Origin: Theodoxus fluviatilis
Lineage: Eukaryota; Mollusca; Gastropoda; Cycloneritida; Neritidae
DNA: 12,500 nt
Assembly (NCBI GenBank): GCA_034096865.1
Contig: JAWQFJ010000506.1
Span: 10,001-22,500, forward strand
Direction: 5' to 3'
Positions 8,023-12,500 of this stretch are shown here, in pieces (positions within the stretch are counted from its first letter, which is position 1; every line of letters begins with the position of its first letter). Position numbers and translations under genes: made by a program. The notes under the pieces were generated by a model. That model was not told the DNA's origin. It ran no database searches and saw nothing but the letters and a program-made list of their open reading frames with translations.

Positions 8023-8189
8023 TTTCTGTGCATCGTAGTCATCAGCCTAAACATTTGCATCCATTGTGGAGTTTGGTTTTCGTAGGCGCTGTCTGACATG
8101 CCTTTCGTAGCGGCAGGCACTGGTTGGTTTGTACTAGTGTTAGAGGGCCACACCGGAGTCTTTTGGAAGCATCGTTGCACATCATTCGC

Positions 8190-8756
8190 TCAGTGTTAAT
8201 GAATATGCTGCAGTGTGTATCATTCCTACAACACACTTGTTGCAGTGTGGGTCTCATCTTTGCTGCTGTTTCAGTGAGGATACTCTAATTTACTCTTTGG
8301 ATGATGTGTTCATTGTTAGATCTGAGAAATCACTGCCGCACATTTGCTTTTCTCTGCATCATTGCTTCATTATCATGCATAGTCGGCTCAAGAACGCTAT
8401 ACAGTGTCTTTGGTCTATTTGTCAGAACGTCTGCAGCGAGCTCTGTATGCTGTTTCTGCAACGCATCGTGCTTAATTTGCCGCATCTGAACATGAGGATT
8501 TGCGGCAGGCTGTATTTGTTGTGTTCATCCAGTGCACTGCTCGTTACGAGTTTTCGCAGTGGTTTGCTGTCGCATAGTGCATACGGTGCTGTGGTGAACA
8601 ACTGCAGTTTGCATTATTTCATATAAAACTGCAATGTCTATCAAACATCGTGTTTTCCTAATGCAGTTTGCACTGCGAGCTGTGTTGACCTATTGTTCTG
8701 TGCACTATTTGCGTTATTCAACTGTCGCCATTTACGTCCTGTAATGTGTTACAGCA
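8190..8756. repeat. Diverged upstream part of the 32-bp tandem array
   Basis: Words of the form YTGCAGTGTG or YGCA.TTTGCA recur: CTGCAGTGTGTATCATT at 8209, TTGCAGTGTGGG at 8240, TCGCATAGTGCAT at 8570, CTGCAGTTTGCATT at 8602, CTGCAATGTC at 8629, ATGCAGTTTGCACT at 8661 and TTGTTCTGTGCACT at 8693. From 8629 onward they stay in exact 32-bp register with the conserved block to the right, and 8570-8601 is a 32-bp unit offset by a 5-bp indel. Before about 8570 the period is irregular. The 137-codon open frame at 8213-8626 lies inside this array and shows no domain, so I do not call it a gene. Confidence 0.6.
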
Positions 8757-9018
8757 TTGCAGCGTGCATTACGTGTTGTGTTTTAGTATTACAGTGAACA
8801 TTACGTGCGGTGTTTGGGTATTACAGTGAACGTTAAATGCTGTGTTTACGTATTACAGTGAACATTGCATGCGGTGTTTAAGTATTGCAATGATCATTAA
8901 ATGCTGAGTTGAACTGTGACAGTGCGCATTACATGCGGTGTTTAAGTATAACAGTGAACATTAAATGATGTGTTTAAGTGTTACAGTGTGCGTCACGAGA
9001 TGCGTTTAACTGTTGCAG
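8757..9018. repeat. 32-bp tandem repeat array ending at a GPCR splice acceptor
   Basis: Units start at 8757, 8789, 8821, 8853, 8885, 8917, 8949 and 8981, each exactly 32 bp, with a ninth in-register start at 9013 that continues into the exon. The consensus begins TTACAGTGAACATTAAATGC and ends GGTGTTTAAGTA. Seven of these eight intronic units contain the acceptor-like CAG|TG at the position used by the true acceptor (CAG ending at 9018). The array lies wholly in the intron upstream of the 96-bp GPCR exon. Period and register were read directly; whether decoy sites are used is unknown. Confidence 0.9.
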
Positions 9019-9114
9019 TGTGCATCATCTGCGTGCCGATGGCAGTGGGGCAGGCGCTACACAAAGTCTGGATCTACGGGGACGCCATGTGTAGAATCAC
9101 GGCCTTCCTCCAGG
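9019..9114 (+). CDS. Class A GPCR exon: end of TM2, ECL1, start of TM3 (partial gene)
   Basis: This 96-bp exon encodes 31 full codons. They read CIICVPMAVGQALHKVW, then IYGDAMCRITAFLQ, with a glycine codon split at the right end. The CVPM motif is the extracellular end of TM2, W.YG the ECL1 tryptophan region, and the Cys of DAMC the conserved TM3 cysteine (3.25) that forms the disulfide with ECL2. The donor is G|GTGAGT at 9115. I place the acceptor at TTGCAG, 9013-9018, because the frame to its left does not look like TM2 and residues from CIIC onward do; AG at 9043-9044 is a less likely alternative. The exon starts with the last two bases of a codon (NTG, probably Val or Leu of the usual ADLL-V), so the preceding exon should end in the first base of that codon. 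It lies beside the 32-bp array. Confidence 0.85.
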
Positions 9115-9386
9115 GTGAGTCACGTGACAGTCGCACACGTCTATCAGTAGACCGTTTCTCGCCACAAAATTATTTTCATCCCTGTGCATAATGAGCGATA
9201 AGTGTGTCCTGGTCCAACAGTGGAGGACTGCACACTCTATTGGGACTGATGCTAGGAGCACAGCAGTTAGTATTTTTGTAACGTGTCTAGTTTTTGTGAA
9301 GAGTAATCTTACTTAGTGCTGCAGTCGAACTTGATTTCGTTTGAAAATATGTCACGCAGTCCATCTCTGCAGCTTCACAGACGGTC

Positions 9387-9550
9387 GATGGATGGATGGT
9401 TGAGGTTTTGTGACCTATCAACCTTAGTAGGCTAAGGTCAAGACAAAATAAACCTAAGTTTTTATCGAATAAAGTTCTCTACGTGACAAAATAGCTATGC
9501 ATTCCTGGATTTTTGCTGTCTTCCAAGGCAACGCCCAAACGTCAATTCTT
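9387..9550 (-). mobile_element. SINE-like element, diverged copy B (intronic)
   Basis: It has the same organisation as the element at 3702-4045: three GATG units (9387-9399), then GAGGTTTTGTGACC, a stem-loop ACCTTAG-TAGG-CTAAGGT at 9421-9438, a body of about 135 bp (140 bp in copy A) and a matching GTCAATTCTT at 9541. The best aligned block is CCTATCAACCTTAGTAGGCTAAGG against copy A's matching segment at 3829-3856. The AC microsatellite is absent and the tail has only three units. I found no target-site duplication, so the copy is old or truncated. The right limit is uncertain. Confidence 0.6.
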
Positions 9551-10950
9551 CCACGGCGGAACTTTCGCAGTCATGATGAGCCCTCTCTGTCTCTTTCCTC
9601 TGGCCATGCGTAAAGCTTTTCGATGAATCTATTATGATAACACCAAGTTCAGCAACAAAAGAACGAAAAGGTCGTACGTGACCGATATAGGTCGATTCGG
9701 GTTTATCATGCTAGCACGAGTTCCCTCAACAGTGAGCCGATGAGCCGCAGCACTGCGCTCTATTAGAACGTCGGGGTCGTTCCAGATCGGGTTGTAGTAT
9801 CTTCACGAGGGTCAGTCTGCATGTTTTATGTAAGTGTACCTTATCACCGTTCTACAGGTGGATGTAAGAAAAACATATTAAATAAATTGTACATGACCCG
9901 GGTGAATCACGCTGGTAAGTTCGAGGTTGCTATGCCTAGACTGTTCCAGTGGTCGTCGTTTGGACGGTGATGGCCTAAAGGTGACACCCCAAAACACTAA
10001 GATGAGCTGGGGCATTGGGAGAGAGGGTAACAACCAGTCAAAGGCACTTGGGGATGCCAGAATCGATACTGGCATGACTATGCATTTTCACAAATGTGCC
10101 TTTCTAGCTGAATAATTCTCCGCCAGAAATGTATACATTCTTCCGGTCAGATTGATTTATTTGCATGTTTATGACTTATTTTCCGGAGGGTTTCTATTCC
10201 GAATCCACGGCTAGTCGGACGGAGATGTGATCTGGCTTGCGCCAGGACTCTTGGGTGCGGCCGGTGCAGGATTTTCTCCGGAGCGTTATCTCGGACGACA
10301 GGAGGATTCCAGCCATTTCTTGAGGGAGAAGCCAAGTTCTGGTCGATTGCCTCGTTGTAACCCTGACTTCCGCCTTCCCTTTTTTCCACTGGTCGGCCTC
10401 AAGGGCATCCTTTCAGCGGAGCTCTTTCCAAACGAAAGTCTCTGGAGATCCACTCAAAGCCTGGTGATCACTCAAATAAACTGAGTGAAAAAAGGCAACT
10501 TCGTGTTTCCTCGCCTGAGCAATTGCTATTATTTCTTTTCACAAAGCTGTCTCGAGAATTCGTTTTGCTTCTTATCAAATATGCATTTCACCGAGCAGCA
10601 CTGGGCAAGGAAAGTTTTTTTGTTGCATTGATTGATGTCTGTGTTATCGCGACATCACATCACGTTTACACGGGGACTTTGCAGTGCAGATCGAGAGGGG
10701 TCTGTAAGCGGAGTACACTGCATTCAGACTCGTAGCATACGAGTCGTCGCTTTTGCGCTGCAGAAATGAACTACGCACAACTTTTCTCGATGTAAAGCAT
10801 TTTGTCTAGTTAAGGAAAGAAAAAGGCCTGCGGTGAAAACAAACTGACTTTTTCCCCGCTACGCCATATCTTATAATATGTGCATCCGAACGCTTCTCTG
10901 GAAGAGACACTATAGTTTTCCTCACTTTGTAACTGCCTCAAACTCCCTTT
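9551..10950. other. Rest of the intron: nothing recognised
   Basis: There is no domain, repeat family or RNA gene that I can support. The sequence is unremarkable in composition, with scattered small inverted repeats. Its frames lie inside a well-supported intron, so protein-coding function here would require a nested gene, for which I see no evidence. Confidence 0.5.
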
Positions 10951-11061
10951 TGCTCCTACAGGAGTCTTCTGAAGTCTAGAGCAACTACGCATATGCACGT
11001 AGTGTCGCGATTGATCACCATATGATCCACCCACAGAGTCTTTTGTACGTGTGTCTTGCAG

Positions 11062-11747
11062 GTGTGTCCGTATGCGCCAGCATCTTCACCATCTCCATCT
11101 TGAGCCTGGACCGTCTGCTGGCCATCCGGCACCCCATCACCTTCAAGCACCTGAGTGGCTACCGCACTGCAGCCAAGCTGCTCGTCCTGGTGTGGGCAGT
11201 GTCCCTGGTCGTCATGGCACCCCTCCTGGCCTTCATGCGAGTGGACAAGGTGCCCTTCCTTGCTGGAGAGTCCATGCAGTACTGCATCGAGGCCTGGCCC
11301 GAAGACCACCACCGCCCCATCTACGACCTCTGCCAGTTCGTGGTGGTCTACATCCTGCCAGGAGGAATGATTGCCCTCAACTACGGACTCATCGGCAAGC
11401 AGCTGTGGACGGAAGACGAGAACCTGAAGAGATCCGAGTCGGAAATCGGGCGCCGCCTTTCCCAGAAGATCATGGCCGGGCGGAAGAGGGTGGCCAAAAT
11501 GCTCATCGTGCTGGCTGTACTGTTCGCGATCTGCTGGCTGCCCTACCACGTGGTCAACCTGTACATGGACTTCAACGAGGAGAAGAACCTGGTACGCTTC
11601 CTGGAGGTTCTTCCCTTCACCATCTTCGTTGGCCACCTCAACAGCGCCCTCAACCCTATCCTGTACTTCTACACCAGCAAGACCTTCAGGAACTACCTCA
11701 AGCGCGCCATCTACTGCAAGCGAGATTCTACCCAACAGGATGCGCCC
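11062..11747 (+). CDS. Class A peptide-type GPCR exon: TM3 to TM7 and helix 8 (partial gene)
   Basis: The 686-bp exon has 228 full codons, is GC-rich against its AT-rich surroundings, and carries a nearly complete rhodopsin-family core. TM3 SVCASIFTISILSLDRLLAI has DRL where most receptors have DRY. TM4 has its Trp (LVLVWAV). ECL2 has its disulfide Cys in MQYCIEAWPED. TM5 has Pro in YILPGG. TM6 has FAICWLPYH (F-x2-C-W-x-P). TM7 has LNSALNPILY (NPxxY). Helix 8 TSKTFRNYLKRAIYCK has a Cys suited to palmitoylation. ICL3 is short and basic. The pattern (C.E.WP, Y..I...LW, CWLPYH) fits neuropeptide receptors of the beta group (NPFF/QRFP/CCK/orexin-like); the ligand cannot be assigned. It should be a plasma-membrane receptor signalling through G proteins. 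The donor at 11748 (CCC|GTGAGTAAAA, phase 0) implies a further exon. Reading through instead adds VSKIKAQC and stops at 11772-11774. Confidence 0.93.
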
Positions 11748-11760
11748 GTGAGTAAAATAA
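11748..11760 (+). promoter_or_regulatory. Predicted 5' splice donor of the next GPCR intron
   Basis: GTGAGTAAAAT matches the U1-complementary donor consensus (GTRAGT) directly after a complete Pro codon. The alternative is no splicing, with the frame ending at TAA 11772-11774 inside the first unit of the minisatellite. A GPCR tail of only about 20 residues after helix 8 would be short but possible. I favour splicing because of the donor quality. Confidence 0.65.
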
Positions 11761-12500
11761 AAGCTCAGTGTTAATGTTCATCAATCATTTACTATTGAGA
11801 GATACAATCTCAGCGTGAAGGTTCATCAACCATTTACTAATGAGAGATGCAAGATCAGCATAAAGGTTCGTCAACCATTTACTATTGAAAGATACAAGCT
11901 TAGTGTGAATGTTCATCAACCATTTACTTTTGAGAGATACAAGCTCAGTGTTAATGTTCATCATTCATTTACTATTGAGAGGTACAAGCTCAGTTTGAAG
12001 GTTCATCAATCATTCACTATTGAGAGGTACAAGCTCAGTGTGAAGGTTCATCAAAGATTTACTATTGAGAGATACAAGCTCAGTGTGAAGGTTCATCAAA
12101 GATTTACTATTGAGAGATACAAGCTCAGTGTGAAGGTTAAGCAACCATTTACTATTGAGAGATACAAGTTCAGTGTTAAGGTTCATCAACCATTTACTTT
12201 TGAGAGATACAAGCTCACATCAATCATTTACTATTGAGAGAAACAAGCTCAGTGGGAAGGTTCGTCAACCATTTACTATTGAGAGATACAAGCTCAGTGT
12301 GAAGGTTCATCAACCATTTACTATTGAGAGATACAAGCTCAGTGTGAATGTTCATCAATCATTTACTATTAAGAGATACAAACTCAGTAGGAAGGTTCAT
12401 CAACCATTTACTATTGAGAGATACAAGCTCAGTGTGAAGGTTCATCAACCATTTACTATTGAGATATGCAAGCTCAGTGTTAAGGTTCATCAACCATTTA
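11761..12500. repeat. 45-bp minisatellite, at least 17 units, runs off the window
   Basis: Units of exactly 45 bp start at 11761, 11806, 11851, 11896, 11941, 11986, 12031, 12076, 12121, 12166, then a 34-bp unit at 12211 with an 11-bp internal deletion, then 12245, 12290, 12335, 12380, 12425 and a partial one at 12470. The unit begins AAGCTCAGTGTGAAGGTTCA and ends ACTATTGAGAGATAC. Adjacent units 12031 and 12076 are identical and share a private variant (CAAAGATTT), a sign of recent unit duplication. Since 45 is a multiple of three, one frame stays open from 11761 to 12237 with a 15-residue repeat around KVHQPFTIERYK. Differences between units are mostly amino-acid-changing, as expected without protein selection. 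Position just after a donor suggests it is intronic. Confidence 0.95.

Larger units (their letters stand above)
9115..11061 (+). other. Intron between the two visible GPCR exons
   Basis: The intron runs from GTGAGT (9115) to TGTGTCTTGCAG (ending 11061), 1,947 bp, phase 1, giving an exact G|GT glycine codon and a continuous TM3 sequence FLQG-VSVCAS. Besides the SINE-like copy at about 9387-9550, I see no gene in it. Open frames at 9878-10115 (both strands), 10147-10484 and 10523-10735 lack recognisable motifs. A perfect hairpin ATGCCAG-(8 nt)-CTGGCAT lies at about 10054-10075. Confidence 0.85.

Noticed and set aside
8213..8626. 137-codon + strand open frame
   Set aside because: It lies within the diverged 32-bp array, has no recognisable domain, and its CIIP-like start simply mirrors the repeat's resemblance to the GPCR exon boundary.
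9015..9060. Alternative acceptors after 9044 or 9053 for the GPCR exon
   Set aside because: They would remove the conserved CVPM segment of TM2; the acceptor at 9018 keeps it and gives the expected spacing to the ADLL motif of the missing exon.
10956..11735. 259-codon minus-strand open frame
   Set aside because: It is the antisense shadow of the GC-rich GPCR exon; the + strand frame has all GPCR motifs.
11051..11755. 234-codon + strand frame overlapping the GPCR exon
   Set aside because: It is an out-of-frame shadow rich in His/Pro/Arg from GC-rich codons, with no domain.
11761..12500. CRISPR-like appearance of a regular repeat array
   Set aside because: Units are directly adjacent with no unique spacers, and the context is a eukaryotic intron. 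It is a minisatellite.

Overview
This is animal nuclear DNA, not prokaryotic. It has split coding exons with GT-AG boundaries, a class A (rhodopsin-like) G-protein-coupled receptor (GPCR), long dinucleotide and tetranucleotide microsatellites, non-LTR retrotransposon debris and long gene-free AT-rich stretches. The mixture (heavy microsatellite load, short retroelements ending in GATG-type tails, a LINE C-terminus with a CCHC knuckle) suggests a lophotrochozoan invertebrate, most likely a mollusc. That placement is an inference from style, not proof.

The only gene I call with confidence is the peptide-type GPCR on the + strand in the right third. Two exons are visible. A 96-bp exon (9019-9114) encodes the end of TM2, ECL1 and the start of TM3. 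A 686-bp exon (11062-11747) encodes TM3 to TM7 and helix 8. Their phases match exactly (G|GT glycine codon) across a 1,947-bp intron. The first exon(s), with the N-terminus, TM1 and most of TM2, are not visible here and probably lie to the left of the window. A strong GTGAGT donor at 11748 predicts at least one more exon to the right of the window.

Layout: 1-480, nothing recognised. 483-856, GT/GC tract and a CAGA/GACG tetranucleotide array. 857-2213, unassigned, with weak ORFs. 2214-2700, degenerate purine-rich repeat of roughly 80 bp. 2925-3039, (GA)n. 3041-3180, probable minus-strand LINE 3' end. 3309-3560, frameshifted THAP-like zinc-finger relic with a promoter-like upstream region. 3702-4045, retroposed SINE-like element with a 14-bp target-site duplication. 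4060-5200, unassigned AT-rich. 5190-5463, C-terminus of a minus-strand LINE, followed by a compound GA/GACA microsatellite to 5735. 5736-8190, unassigned apart from a G-quadruplex-type tract and weak ORFs. 8190-9018, a 32-bp tandem array that ends at the exon acceptor. 9115-11061, GPCR intron holding a second copy of the SINE-like element. 11761-12500, a 45-bp minisatellite that starts 13 bp after the GPCR donor and runs off the end.

The most unusual signal is the 32-bp array. Almost every unit carries a CAG|TG like the real 3' splice site, and the authentic acceptor plus the first bases of the exon look like the last unit in register. A second, unrelated minisatellite abuts the next donor of the same gene. 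I found no sign of a defence system, operon, CRISPR array or other new enzymatic system.
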